The notes: a model not told the origin generated them from the letters alone. A DNA stretch of 64,000 nucleotides from Bisporella sp. PMI_857 (GCA_021307315.1 JAJSPD010000052.1:186001-250000); one strand, 5' to 3'. Counted from the stretch's first letter, positions 1-12,204 are shown. A program made the numbers and translations.

Positions 1-802
1 AGACAATTTAAGAACCGGGTATAACCGCAACCTTGGGATGAAGCAACTGTAGTGGGTAATTGAGTTTGATAAGTAAATCGAAATTCCAAAGTGTCCGCGT
101 GGAATGAGCCATTTTGCATGGATCTCAACCCGCTTTGTGGAGTAATATTGGCTGGTGTTTCCCAAAGCTAGTGGGAATAGCGGGTGATCATATCAATCAC
201 CCTTGAGGCTCTTAATCTTATCATAATCCCGTAGGAATGAATTGTTCGACATTTTGCCACGTTTTCCGGCGTCTGATCGCAAACTCAAAGCCATGTGAAG
301 GGATGGATTAACTCGGTTGATAACTTATAGAATTGTTCTTTCGCCAAGTCTAATTCTAATTTGTATGCAGGAGGAACTATGGCATGCCTATGCATTATTG
401 AAACGTTCACCATCCCCAAGTCTTAAAGCGGGGAGAATCCTTGGGATCTCAAGTTCGGCCTTCGGCCTATGACTAGCCCTACTTTTAAGGATATAGTTGA
501 CCCACCAGTGTTTTTTATGCTTCGAAAGGTGGGCCATCACCAACCATTTCCACCTTGTATTTTCTAGAAAAACCGACCCCCACCGGAACACCCACCTGTG
601 CTGTAGATGGAGCTAAAAAATCCGCTAGCAACTTCGACGCGCAGCCATCCCAATAGGTTCATTAATCTAGCATCGCCATAAGACCTAGTGATCGCTTCCC
701 AATCGTAGTTTGCAGCCTGGCGTCCAATCCTTCCACTCCTTTATACCTGAATTGTGCCGGCTTTTCCTTTTTCCTTGTGCTGTTATATACACTGTCTTTA
801 CT
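1..802. other. No gene recognised; upstream of the amidohydrolase
   Basis: Mixed-composition sequence with only short frames that resemble no known protein. The right end is presumably the promoter and 5' leader of the amidohydrolase gene. Nothing else could be supported. Confidence 0.5.
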
Positions 803-2021
803 ATGCTACTGTCCAACTCGTTATCGTCGATCCTTTCCTTGCTGGTGCTCACATCGCGTTCGTTTCTTGTAGCTGCCGACTATGTCGTTGATACAAACTT
901 CAAATTAGACGTGCACTCGCATGTCATACCAGGCATCTATCGCCAGGCCCTCATCGATAACGGATTTCCTGTTAGGAATGGAACTTTGTTCACTGATGGC
1001 TTCCCGGTCCCGGAATGGACGCTCGAAGGGCACGTTGCGTCCATGGACAGCCTGGGAATCAATTACTCAACTCTTTCTGTCAGCGCACCCGGCCTGAACT
1101 TTCTGAGTGACGATCCATGTGCGGCTGCCGAACTGGCAAGAGAGATCAATGATCTCATGTACAATTATACACAAACATACCCGACCCGACTAGGTGCAAT
1201 GTGCTTATTACCTCTTCCGGATGTTGAGGCAGCAGTTGCTGAGATTGAGGTGCGAATATTCGATAACACCCTTTGCCCAAACTAGGGACTGAGGACTAAT
1301 GTTGAACAGTACTGCCTCGATACCCTGAAATTCGACGGCGTCGGTCTCTACACCAACGCAGCAGGTGTCTACCTCGGCGACGCAAAGCTAAACCCCGTCT
1401 TTGAGCTTCTCAACACCAAAGGATCAACCGCTTTCGTGCACCCGGCCGCCCCAGGATGCTCCGGCGCGAACATCGGCTACCCAGATCCCATGAGCGAGTA
1501 CCCATTCGAGAGTGTTCGCGCCATGGAGAACCTGCTTCTGACCGGCCAGCGCGCAAACTATTCAAACATCAACATCATCTTCCCTCACGGCGGTGGAGCC
1601 ATGCCTTATCTTGGGGGGAGAATCGCGGGTATTGCATCGCTGTCGTTCCTCGGAGGAATCACGCCTGCCACCACGTTGGCGCAGTTCAAGAATTACTTTT
1701 TTGATACGGCTAGCGCAGCATCAGCGATTCAGCTTGCGGCCATGAATGCTTTTGGCGGGATCAGCAAGATTGTCACCGGAACTGACTGTAAGTACCTCGT
1801 CTCCTTTATGAGCGCATATCTTGTACACTTACGGATGATCTGATACGCTGACATCCAATGTTACAGTCCCATACGTCCCACTGGCGCAAGGTCAACCGCA
1901 GCTAGCAGCAATCCAAGCGAACGGAGGATACACCAGTGAGCAAATGGCCAAGATCAACAATCAGAACGCGCTCGGTATCTTTCCTGCTGTTGCCGTTAAG
2001 CTCGGATTTGCCTTGGCATAA
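803..2021 (+). CDS. Secreted amidohydrolase-2 (ACMSD / salicylate-type decarboxylase fold)
   Basis: Three exons: 803-1249, 1310-1787 and 1867-2021, giving 359 aa. The 60- and 79-nt introns have GT-AG ends, and the second has a clear CTGAC branch site. The protein fits the amidohydrolase-related family (PF04909) of ACMSD, gamma-resorcylate and 6-methylsalicylate decarboxylases. Expected metal ligands are visible: DVHSH (His38 and His40), a later His in FVHPAAP, His in FPHGGG and Asp in TGTDFP. Such enzymes decarboxylate or hydrolyse small aromatic acids using a divalent metal. The start at 803 is chosen because it begins a strong signal peptide (hydrophobic to about residue 24). A longer frame from 710 would bury it. 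Secretion is unusual for this mostly cytosolic family, though signal-bearing fungal members exist. Substrate is unknown; no biosynthetic partners lie next to it. Confidence 0.85.
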
Positions 2022-3480
2022 TGTACCAAATCCGCATGAACGAGGAATGAAGAAGTAACGAAATAATTCAGAGCAATGTGGCTCGTTTCTGCAGTAAATA
2101 TTAAATGCATACATATGACTCTGGCTGATATGACCTTGTAATTAGACTAATTTAATGCCATAACTTGTGATGATATAATTCCGCTTTATGTGTATGAGGC
2201 TGTTATCATTGTGAAGATAAAATTTATTTACTTGTGAAGATTTGCTTCTCATGCTTTGTGTGTTGTAAGTGACAGATCTGCCCTTCCCTCTATATGAGGC
2301 TAAGAGGATGTAAATTATAGAAAGCAGTCATGTGAAATAACTGGTACCCCTTACGCGTACATCGTAGTAATAGCTTCATATCCAACTAGGCCAGATTGAG
2401 CACATTACACAATCAATAGGATTCTCCAATCACTGAAAACCAGTTATGACAAACCACATTCCTGGACATACCTTGCGACCACTTATTTAGAGAAGGAGAA
2501 CCAGGAAAGAGGACATCTTTTGATTCTATTTTGTGCCCTTCATCGAACTCCTCAGTGTTTTGGAATATAGACTCGAACTTTGTTATTTCGATGCTATTAT
2601 TTTTGTCTTGATTAGAAACTACTTAACGCACTTTCCCATTTATTTTTCCCGGACGTGTCAATTTGTAAGCCCCTTTTTCAGACCTTTTTGTGTTTCGCAG
2701 TCTATGCCTGTAGGGATGGGACAGTATAAGAATATAACTGAACCAGGGAAACTCTCATGCAATTACTCAATGCATGCATATTCGCACGTGTTGATACATC
2801 ATTAAGCTTTAGTCATTTATTTTAAAAGATCAAAGCTAAGCGAACCACTTCAATATTAAAGATCGAGTAGCCTGACTTTACTTACGAAAATCTTAACAGT
2901 TGTACAAGCTATTTAACTTCTGTTTAATAATTAGCATTTAGCATGCTCGAAACATAATATAAACAGAGCATAAAGTAATAAACCTTAGCTTTAATATTGG
3001 ATACCTAGGCCCAACTTGATATATGTACTATAAGAATAAATCTGTTTCTGATATTACTTACCTGTCCACACGCTGCTAGTTTTGGCGCTCGCTTCCACCA
3101 GTAGACTTCCACTGGTAGGCACTCGTGTTGCTTTCCACTAACCGCTTATTGCTAATAAGTTCCTGCCGCCAAGACTGTGCTTATAACATATCCCTTTAAC
3201 CGTCAGAGCATTGCTCTATTCTTAGAAAATAGTAACCTGGCTTTTTAAGTCGATGTGGCGGCGGTATACAAGGATATGGAAGGCGCTCCTATTTTTCATT
3301 TATCGAGTGCCAAGATGTTTAGCGTGGTCGGGTGAGGGGAAGCGAGGGTCACCAAAACTCTCGGTCGAAAGTAAAACCGGCGAGGCCGTGCCGACTACTC
3401 ATATCACTCTGGCGTCTTCTACTCCTAGATCGCAAGATTTTGAAAAGCAGTCCCATGACATTGGGTAATATCTTTGAGCA
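2022..3480. other. Gene-free, AT-rich in part
   Basis: From about 2,100 to 3,060 the sequence is strongly AT-rich with no convincing ORF. At 3253-3468 a short open frame lies directly upstream of and in frame with the next gene, but two in-frame stops separate them, so I treat it as leader sequence. Confidence 0.5.
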
Positions 3481-4029
3481 ATGACCGATCCATTCCGCTC
3501 GCAACGTCTCCTCTATCGTTTAGTGGATCCAGAGGTAGACGAGTCATTCTTCAGAGAATTGCAAGTCGATCCACTTGCTCAGCGGAATTCCAACCCACGT
3601 GTTCCGAAACCTCCATCTAAAAAGAGTGGTCTCGAGTATATGAAGGGGGTCGAAGATAGTCTTCTAGGCTTGATCATATGTCTGCCAAGCCCCGAACCGC
3701 CTTCTGAACCCGTTTCGATCGGAACCATTCATCTATCGCAACCGACACCGGATATGGTGCATCATCGGTTCACGTTTGTCGGAATCAATATCCTCAAACG
3801 ATACCAGGGCCAGGGATACGGCAGCGAAGCGATCAAGTGGATCCTCGAGTGGGCGTTCAATTCGGCTGGTATGCACCGCGTTGGAATCCGGGTCGCTGAG
3901 TACAATTCCGGGGCGAGACGGTTGTATGAGAAGCTAGGATTCAAGCAAGAGGGCGTGACTCGAGAGATGCTATGGCGTGACGGTAGGTGGTGGGATGACA
4001 TCCAGCTGGGCATACTGTATCGGGAATAG
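3481..4029 (+). CDS. GNAT N-acetyltransferase (RimJ/RimL-like)
   Basis: Single-exon gene of 182 aa. It matches the Acetyltransf_3 / RimJ-RimL group of GNAT acetyltransferases, which move an acetyl group from acetyl-CoA to an amine. The CoA pyrophosphate-binding loop is clear at residues 107-120 (KRYQGQGYGSEAIKW region, pattern Q-x-x-G-x-G). It is followed by the typical C-terminal stretch where a residue pair like YNSGARRLYEKLGF closes the fold. Two in-frame stops just upstream (3466 and 3475) fix the ATG at 3481. Length is normal for a complete single-domain fungal GNAT. The substrate cannot be told from sequence; fungal relatives are annotated for amino acids, polyamines or protein N-termini. 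Confidence 0.88.
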   Translation: MTDPFRSQRLLYRLVDPEVDESFFRELQVDPLAQRNSNPRVPKPPSKKSGLEYMKGVEDSLLGLIICLPSPEPPSEPVSIGTIHLSQPTPDMVHHRFTFVGINILKRYQGQGYGSEAIKWILEWAFNSAGMHRVGIRVAEYNSGARRLYEKLGFKQEGVTREMLWRDGRWWDDIQLGILYRE

Positions 4030-5850
4030 ATGGAGAAATATGGAGCGATAAAGCAGGCTACTTAAAGGGGCTTTTGTACCATGACCACAGCACACCTACT
4101 GTTGTCTAAGGATAGATAGATATGCTATATATGACTTTTACCTACTGATCGGTGCTGAGAATTGCTTTATTGAACTGGACTAGTGTATCAATTTTGCAGC
4201 TTTTCAAAAATGTGGCGTTTTCTTGTGGTTCTTTTTCGATTTTTAAGATCTTTATTAAGTCGGGGGTAATGTTCGGGGGAGCACCGGGGCTTGTATACAA
4301 TATCTTTATCCTTAAATGGCTGAATACTCGTGGATCGCTTTATCGACTTATCATATGAATAACGTGAGAGAGATATGAGCAATTCGAAGCGGAGAACCAA
4401 ACCACTCGACGAGACTTTCTTATATTGAGAGCTCAATTGAGTTAAGGCAATGCCACAAAGATGTGGCAGCTTTTATGAACCTCGATCTCGAATACTTAAT
4501 AAAGTGAAAATATTTAATTTACAATAAGAACAATGATGTCGAAGGCTGCAGCAGGATTAAACATGATTAGTTACTCGGGGTGTGTAAATCGGGGCTTTTT
4601 AGGCACTTAATTCTTAACTTTTATTTGTAAAAAAAATTATAAAATTCAAAAAGCTTAACGCTTAAAAAAGCAAGACTTAATGTGACAGGCTGATAGTAAC
4701 TTATTCAATTGACTGTCACTGCTATATTACAAAGAAAATCAACATAAAAAAAAATCCCAAAAAAATACGAGTTTAATAATTAAGCCTGTAATACTCAGTC
4801 TATTGTACGCACTCCCATATGCATCTCTTCTACCCCGTGACTCCTTGCGTCGTTAAAATTCGAGTACTAGCTTGAGATGCTATTGGCGCTCTCGTTTTCT
4901 TTTCCAACACAAAGGATAAAGATAACGGGTGGCGCATTTCGAAGTTGTACAAGTAATAATTTGGTTTCTCTCCCGCACCTGCATAGGATAGTGCATGGGG
5001 CTATGTGGATGTAGCATCTACGAGTGGCGAGTCAATTTTCGACTCTCTCTTAGCCACTCGATAGCGAGAGTGGTACGCCTCCAAGGCTCCCTTTCTATTG
5101 ATGGGGTCACTATAGCATGTAGCTTTGTCGTGATAATAAGATGTTGATATAGGATGATCAAGCAAGTTAGCAATTTATAAGCCATTGAGGCCTTTACATG
5201 GACCCAACGATTTCTTTCAACTAGTAGTAAACCACGATCTTTTAACTCACGGTATGGTGAGGCACATTATCTTACGAACCCCGCCCTGGTGATATCGAAA
5301 GGCTTCAAAACCGAGCAGGTCTGCAAATTGCAAGATGGACATCTTTTAAGCTTGTTCAGCCAAGCATGATGAAAAAATTTGCGACCATGCGAAAAGGTGG
5401 CTGCGCGTCTGCCTGGGGCCACCGCCCGACTAATGAGTGCATAGAATGAAACCTTGAAGACTTAGATTAAGGTATGCCCTGCTACTTAGACCTCATCATG
5501 CGCATCCGAAAAATGCACGGAATTTGGCTAGGATGCTTATATGCATCTAGATACAAGTAATATGCTCTGTAGACAACAAAGGAAGACAGATGCGTCAATA
5601 ACTATGTGATAGAGCCCCTGACCGCTCCAGGAGAGTGCCAGGATTCCAACACATTTCAATTCAGCAAAGCCTAACGAGACAGCAGGAGTCACAAAATCGG
5701 ACTAGGACTCTTTTCGAAGCAAAGTGCTTCGCAATCGTTTGCAATGAGCCGCAAGATCTGTTCAAGCCTTAGTTGGCTACACATCCTTTCTCGGCGGCAA
5801 AGTACACCCCTGAATAGGCTTAACAAAGAAAGATTCACAACCACCTTTTC
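4030..5850. other. Gene-free region with an AT-rich tract
   Basis: About 4,440-4,800 is very AT-rich with A-runs. The rest is of ordinary composition. No ORF resembles a protein. A stem-loop candidate lies at 5021-5060, where the outer arms CGAGTGGC and GCCACTCG pair and an inner GAGTC/GACTC pair follows. Confidence 0.5.
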
Positions 5851-6850
5851 TCATCTCATAGTTGGACCTAGGCCGTTTGACACGAACACAGAAAGGACCG
5901 CTGCATAGGCAGCAGATACAGCCATGGTTTCCAAATTCGAGGTTTTCATCCCAACTGATACGAGAAGGGAAAGAGTAACGAGGAAGACAGAGATCGTGAC
6001 CAATTGGACCTTCTTGCTAGACTGATATGACAGGATGATAAGAGGAGCCACGAGAAAGGCTGTTACAGCCACAGAGCACAGGATTCGACCTGCGATTACC
6101 GCAATGTTAGCTGAGTTTTGATAGGACCATTGGTGGCTAGTGGCAGGCGAGCGAGAAACATCCTCAATATTGTCCACCCTAAAAGACATCCTCCAATATC
6201 GGAACCTTCGAAGAAACTTGTGAATGAGGCGCTGAAGCGGATCTTGTTTACGCCGGGGCTCGACATCCACTCTCACGAGTCTCGTTTTGTATATCCCATA
6301 AGCTGAGAGGTCGGTTCTGACGCTTGCTTGTTGTCCGTCATCAAGCAGTGAAAACGTTTCCATAGCCATGATTTGGCTGAACGATGTGAGTGCATCGTCT
6401 ATGGTTGCATGCCAAAATCAGCTTCAAGCGTCCTGGCCATTCAGTATTGAACTTACCATATTCTTTCATGGTACTGCGTAGTTGCAAAACTAATTCGGTG
6501 TGAATGGTGTCATCCATCCTAGGGGCATTTGCATCAATCTTGCTGTGCCTTAACCCAAGTCTATCACTAGGCGTTGGCTCAAGTCCAAGGCTAAGTCCAG
6601 CTTGGTAGATTTTATGGTCCAATTCAGCGACTTCCTCTTCCAAGAACCGAAGATTCAGGAGATGAGATGTTTTGAATCTCCGGAAGCCGTAGAGTGAAAG
6701 ATTGTTATCCGTCGTACTACAGCGCCAGAGTCTTGGAAACAAGTTTGTGATGCCAGGATCATTTGCGTTGTGGTTTGGTTGAGCTTGAGGATCAGCATTC
6801 GAAAGCGTTGAAGTAGAGTGTCCCAGAGATGGCGGGGCGTGAGAACTCAT
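5851..6850 (-). CDS. DUF6594-family membrane protein
   Basis: Two exons on the minus strand, 6457-6850 and 5851-6398, joined across a 58-nt GTAAGT-AG intron, giving 313 aa. The layout is that of fungal DUF6594 proteins. There is an N-terminal segment with a FPRLWRC...YGFRRFKTSHLLNL motif, then a heptad-like LEEEVAELDHKI helix. A linker rich in basic residues follows, and then three closely spaced transmembrane helices at the C-terminus (roughly residues 220-300). The join restores the conserved EYDDAL...FSQIMA segment, which supports the splice. The family is common and expanded in Pezizomycotina; its function is not established. It probably sits in an internal or plasma membrane with the long N-terminus in the cytosol. 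No partner genes are apparent. Confidence 0.85.
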
Positions 6851-8705
6851 CTTTGGTTATGTTTATAAAAGACTTGTATTGAAAATAGCATACGGAGAAG
6901 ATAAATATTTTGAGAACCTGTGCCTAAGTCAAGAATTGTGGGAAGGGTGAGGACTTTTGAGGACTATAGACTTTGATGTTGTGCAAGGCAGGCTGTACTA
7001 GCCTTGTAGGCTGTGTATGCAGAGCCAAGGAAGTTCTGGCCAGTCATTTCTCACGTAATTAACCAAGTCGTATACAATCTACAAGGCGAAATAAATGATA
7101 ATAAAAGGATGATTGTGGCGGTGTCTTCAATAGTGGCCAGACTAATCACTTGTCCAGGACTTGCAGTATTTTTTTGTTTTTAGTTAAGAACTGTCCTGTG
7201 CTTATAAAAATTTATTTAAACCTGCATATAGTAGGCAGTTTCCCAGGCACAGAAAAAGTGGCTGATATTTAAAATTTATTTTATTAACTTATCGTTAGGA
7301 CCAACAAAAGTTAACTAGATGTGCAAAATGACGCGCGCAAGACTTGTGAGATCTAATGTGAGCTTTAAAAGGCTTACTGTATGTGCCTGTGCGCTTAAAA
7401 TTTCAGACCTCTCCAGAATCAGACCACCAAACTCTAGACTCTCCAACTTCAGACCGTCCACTGACATATTGCTGCTTAACCTGCTGCTAAGTATGGTAGG
7501 TAGCGTAGAAAATAAAAGAGTATGAATGAGCTCCTAGAATACTATTACTTTTGCTATGTACTCTCAAGCCTATATCACATTGCTGGTGATCCTTACTGCT
7601 GGAGTCCTATGGAAGCACAAATATTATATGATCCTATGCAGACACGTGGTATATTATTCTATAAATTTTGCGTATTACTGCTTGTGTGGACACTTTTTAC
7701 ATCAGAAATCTTTGTATGTCGGAATACTAACTTGGAATGTAGAGTTTCGATATATCAAATTTTGACTGTAATCGCCTTTGCGCTATGATCAATTTATGAA
7801 TATCCGGCTATGATATACGTCGTGCCATTGACAGCTACTTTATTAACAGAGTTTGCTATAGAAGAGATTACTTTTACTCTGGCGAGGCATGAACCGCCCT
7901 GGGCAATAACATTTTAAATTGCAGAATATCTACGTAAACTTTTTGCCGTGCATACCGGTAACTCATTCGAGAGACTTGGGCATTGCTAGGCAGACAAATT
8001 TACGTTAGAGGCCTCAGATTGTCCGAGCAAGCATAAAACTTATTTTTCATTTAGTTGGTGTAGAAATATGGCGCTTCGCGAAGTCATCTAGCGCCACATC
8101 AATAGTTTTGTTTCTCAGCATTCAACTCAACAAATACGTAACTAGGTTTTTATGCCATCAAGTAAGAGATCGTGTTGTGCAGATTTGGTGAATGAAGTTA
8201 TTCAGGATTAGCGGGGCAAGGCATTGTTCGCGGAAGGAAGGGGCTCGGCAATTTAAGCGAAGGGGTTTCAACATTCCCCTTGAAAATTCGACTTCCTTTC
8301 CAGTATTCCTGTCGGTCTTCTCTCGACCCCCATACCTAATCTTTCTCATCATCAAGTTTGACAAGCCAACGATTAACCAAGGCATATGGCCTGGAATCTG
8401 TGAATATGAAACCCCAGACATGGAGCCAAGGTGTGGCACAGAAACCTATCATCGGAATCGTATCCATTGGCCAATCAAAACGCCCCTTCCTTTCATCCTC
8501 AGCCTCATTCTACGGATTGTAATGCTTAATCTGAGCCTCTGCCAGACTGTAAATACTCTATTCCGCCACAAATCTTCGTTCCTCTACATTTTGCCTCTCA
8601 AAAGTCCCTGCGTAATCAAATCTTCTGGCAAAGTCTTGCTTTTGAATATCGATCTCTCATCGCTTGATTTTCTTCACCTGCCCAAAATCTAAACTCTCAG
8701 ATATC
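6851..8705. other. Gene-free region
   Basis: AT-leaning sequence with many stops. A 166-codon frame at 8192-8692 has no recognisable protein character and overlaps the pyrimidine-rich leader of the next gene. Nothing else is supported. Confidence 0.45.
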
Positions 8706-9176
8706 ATGTCAGCCACCAACCCCCTTGGCCCAGTCGCTCCCGTAGCGTCTTGCGTCCCCAGAATCGGCGGCTCGCTTTGCCCACCCGCTGTCAAACCTAC
8801 ATGCAACGCGACAGTTGATATATATCAGCCGCCATACCTAGCCAACGCAGCGGGCTTTGCATGCGCGGTCCTCGCCAACAATTCCGCATCCCTGATCTCT
8901 TGTTGCGGAACCACTAAGACGGAAACATATACAAGCCCGGACGCCTGGGGAGGTTGCAGCTTTACGTACTGCAACGTGAGCACGAGCGAGGCGCAAGCGA
9001 ATGTTCAAGCGTGTTTAAGTACTAAGGTTAAGGGCACGTGCTTCACGAGTTATGTGGCTGTTCCTACGGCGGGAGAGACAAGCAAGACAAAGGAGGGAAT
9101 GGCGGGGCGGAAGCAGGTTGGCTTCGGAGGTGTGATGGTTGTGGGATTGGTGGTCGGGATATTGTTTGGGCTCTGA
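8706..9176 (+). CDS. Cysteine-rich protein with C-terminal membrane anchor
   Basis: Single-exon frame of 156 aa from the ATG at 8706. The frame extends 14 codons further upstream, but that extension adds no signal peptide. About ten cysteines are spread over the first 120 residues, including SCC, GGC and TYC pairs, suggesting a disulfide-bonded extracellular domain. A short polar linker follows, then a glycine/valine-rich hydrophobic segment that runs to the last residue, like a tail anchor or GPI signal. The absence of an N-terminal signal peptide is odd for a Cys-rich domain. It could mean a missed 5' exon or a genuine tail-anchored topology. I do not recognise the family. Codon use is gene-like and GC content rises over the frame, which supports a real gene. 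Confidence 0.65.
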   Translation: MSATNPLGPVAPVASCVPRIGGSLCPPAVKPTCNATVDIYQPPYLANAAGFACAVLANNSASLISCCGTTKTETYTSPDAWGGCSFTYCNVSTSEAQANVQACLSTKVKGTCFTSYVAVPTAGETSKTKEGMAGRKQVGFGGVMVVGLVVGILFGL

Positions 9177-9870
9177 GGCGGGTGGGGAAGTAGCGACTAC
9201 TATCTCAACATAAGGCCTGGAAGACTGCAATAGCAGCTCCGTTTAGGGGTATCTAGTGGCCTAGAGGAAATATAAGCACATGTACTAAGCTCCTCGGTGT
9301 AAGGGAAAGGTCGGTAAAAGGACTGTGGTTGAGCCTGAGGCCGTTAGTTGAAGCGGAAGATCTTGTGGCCGGTGTTTGGCTGTATGAATAGATAGGCGAT
9401 ACCACGATAATCTATAGGATGTTGAGTTTTGCAACGGATGAATGAATGAAGTTTGATGACCTCCCTAGACGAACCCTATCGTTTCGTCAAATGACTTGTG
9501 GCCCGAGCATTAGACACTATATAGCAACAGAGTCGTATTCAAGACTTTGATATCTATATCTCATAGCTCTAGCGACCGTCAAATGTATGAAAGGATCCAA
9601 TTACGTCGGGGTAACGCGGTGCATTTTAAATGGCGGACACCTCGGCTATCGCGTACCTACCCCTGAATATCTTCTCAAATAGGAAGGGAACTTCGTCACA
9701 AAGAGCTTGATCGGCTCGGCAGTTGATACCCTTCAACAGCTGATCATTACCAAATGTAGAAAGAAGAACTGGGAGTAATATCAGTTTTGACCTCTATCAT
9801 TCATTCAATATAAAACTAATACAAAAGCCGTAATGGCCTCCTCAGTAAGACACGAGCTCAAGGAACCACA
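9177..9870. other. Intergenic, no gene seen
   Basis: No coding frame of note. It separates the Cys-rich gene from the 3' end of the hydrolase pseudogene on the opposite strand. Confidence 0.5.
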
Positions 9871-10722
9871 CTACAAACCAGCCTTCTCCAATCTCTCGTC
9901 AGCGGCCTTTGTCAATATGGGAACCAACTGGTCTGGCATGCTTAGGAACGGTGAGCGCGATGGGTTAGGGCTCGCTGAGGTACCGTTTTCCAGTCCCAAG
10001 CCATCAATTGTTGCACACTAATATCAATAGCGCGATCTTGCTGCGTAAATATATATGCGGTAAGGATATGCTCCCAAGCGTTATCCAACATGGGAATGGT
10101 CGTATCAGAGGCGGTAATTGGTTTTAGCTGGGATATCCAGTAGATTTGCGTGTTGGTGTCCTGATCGTTGTAGAACTTGTCCGCCGGATCCGAGAATGTA
10201 ATGTTATTGACAGAGATTCGGTCGCCCTGAGCACTCGCTAGTTAGTCGGCTTGAGGGATGTGTTCCCGATCTTGTATGCATTGAGGTGGGGTCGGAGAGC
10301 ACGGAATATGACCATATCTTCCCACCAAGATGGAGGAAGCCCTTCAGTAGCATCCAGCAGCGACGCACCGGAAGGGATCGTAAATGCCGCAAGGTACGCC
10401 AGCATGATGACCCCGCCTGTCTTTCCCACGGCTCGCCTCTGGGTGATCCCCAGGTCTTAGGCTGCGCCTGAACCAAGAGCATCGCCATATGAGTGCGCCA
10501 CGAGAGTAACTCGCTTTTCATTGTTTACGATGTCCTCGGTGACTGGATGTACGTTTGAGACATCGCCTTGTCAAGGTCTTACGGGGCGACGACGTGTTGC
10601 CAATCGAAGGGTTTGCAACTATCACTATCGGATATCCTTGGCGTTCAAGAAGCTGCCGTAGAGCATTCGGGTTGATGCCATGCTCCGGGAACAAAGACAA
10701 TGGTGGGGATTTGGAAACCCAT
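9871..10722 (-). pseudogene. Alpha/beta hydrolase pseudogene (AB_hydrolase_6 type)
   Basis: A fungal alpha/beta hydrolase can be followed along the minus strand, but only by changing frame several times. It starts at 10722 with MGFQIPTIVFVPGAWH, the usual first strand and oxyanion loop. It continues in a second frame (LRQLLERQGYPIVIV), then a third with the nucleophile elbow VTLVAHSYGD. A stop follows, and another frame carries GGVIMLAYLAAFTIPSG. The C-terminal part (DQLVPILTKAADERLEKAGL) ends at the TAG at 9871. The elbow reads H-S-Y-G-D where G-H-S-Y-G-G is expected, so even the active site has drifted. At least three frame breaks and internal stops make this a decayed gene. Intact relatives are cytosolic hydrolases or esterases of about 240-280 aa. 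Confidence 0.82.
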
Positions 10723-12204
10723 TGGATTGGATTTCCGAGACTCCTGAATTTGACTTTCAAGGCATGCAGAGAAGACAGGTATGGCGTGCATTAACTGGAT
10801 ATACAGCTAAGTTATATCAAGAAACTGCCATCAGCAATCTTTGAGCTCACGACATGTGCCCCCTGCCGGACCGAATTGTCAGGATATCCTTACTCCCCCA
10901 TAAAATTTATCTCTGTTTGACCCAATCTGCGTAGACTGATTATGGTTGAGTTCTGCATTGTTATTCTGTGCAGTACTTGGGCTGCAATGACTTCCAAAAA
11001 TGGCCTAGCTTAGAAGAATTGACTTTTCATCTTCAACGAATTACGCCCCTGGCCCCGCTTCCCCGGATCATATTTCTTGATTGTGTCACAGCACGAGTAA
11101 GGTAAGCGAAAATTAAAGGGGGTTTGAGCGTTCGTCACCATTGGCATCCGCTAAAAGTGGAAGGCGTCTGAATGAGAAAGCATCAATGATTGGTGAGTTG
11201 AGATAGATAAGTGGAGCGCGGGGAACTAGAGGTTCCCACGCACGGCTCGGGTAACAGTAGACCGGTCGCTGTTGCCTGTATCAACTGGTAGTTCGCTAGA
11301 AAGATGCTATGGATGCCACACACATTTACATAACTAGTATGTAAATGAATGATTAAACTCATAGAATATTTAAGACAAGTGTAAAAAATATACGCAGAGG
11401 AGGCCACACAAGTATTAGTTTAAGACTCCGGGCAAGCTAAATAGCTTGGGCTGATCTCTCCACACTGTAAAGGTTTCAAACCGTCATGAATTCGTCTTTC
11501 ACGAGCCAATCCTCAATTCCGAGGAGCCCTACTAGACAAGGTCACTCCTGCCGATAGATTTAGAATTTATCGGATGCACGCCATATCGGACGAGAATACG
11601 CGCGTTGAAGGATCAGATTGAACCCTGACTGATGAACATTCTCGTACGGCTCAGACATCCCGAGAAGAACAATATCCATCCCTGGTGTAATCATCGGCGC
11701 ATGGGCCAGCAACGGAAACAGGTTTCGTCCAGTCATACGGGTTGCCTGTGCTTGCTCGCAGCCGCTGTAAATAACACGATATAACAACTCCTAATAATTC
11801 AACAATGCAGTACAATTACCCCCAATATTGTATGGGACAGATATTTGGCATATACATACAATATGTATATAACGTATTATGGGACATCTTTCGCACACAC
11901 GAATTATGTAATTATAGAGCTTAACCTATCCCAACCATGTATATATAAATTCAAAAACACATAACGTCATCGCTATGCATATCATTGGACAACCACCCTG
12001 GTATCCATGCCCAAATGATTTCCCAACGAAAAAGTGGCTTGTAGCCCCTCCCCCCCGGTTCGTAGCTTCACAGAAGATCAAATCTAAAGGTATTTGATAA
12101 TGGCGGTATCTCTCTGGGAATTTCCCTTTTTTTTTTTCTTTTTTCGTTTTGGCTACCACGGCTTACGACGTGGCCCATTTGACCACCGCAAACGCGTCGC
12201 AACG
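10723..12204. other. Gene-free region before the rhodopsin-domain gene
   Basis: No recognisable gene. A 75-codon minus-strand frame at 11560-11787 is open but resembles nothing known to me. Composition is mixed, with an AT-rich patch near 11,300-11,900. Confidence 0.45.
12122..12146 (+). promoter_or_regulatory. Poly-T tract upstream of the rhodopsin-domain gene
   Basis: A T-rich run interrupted by single C residues lies about 60-80 bp before the ATG at 12205. Such pyrimidine tracts are common core-promoter features of filamentous fungi. The role here is inferred from position only. Confidence 0.35.

Noticed and set aside
8192..8692. 166-codon frame upstream of the Cys-rich gene
   Set aside because: Amino-acid makeup reflects a pyrimidine-rich leader; no domain or signal features.
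11560..11787. 75-codon minus-strand frame
   Set aside because: Looks mildly protein-like but matches nothing I know and stands alone.
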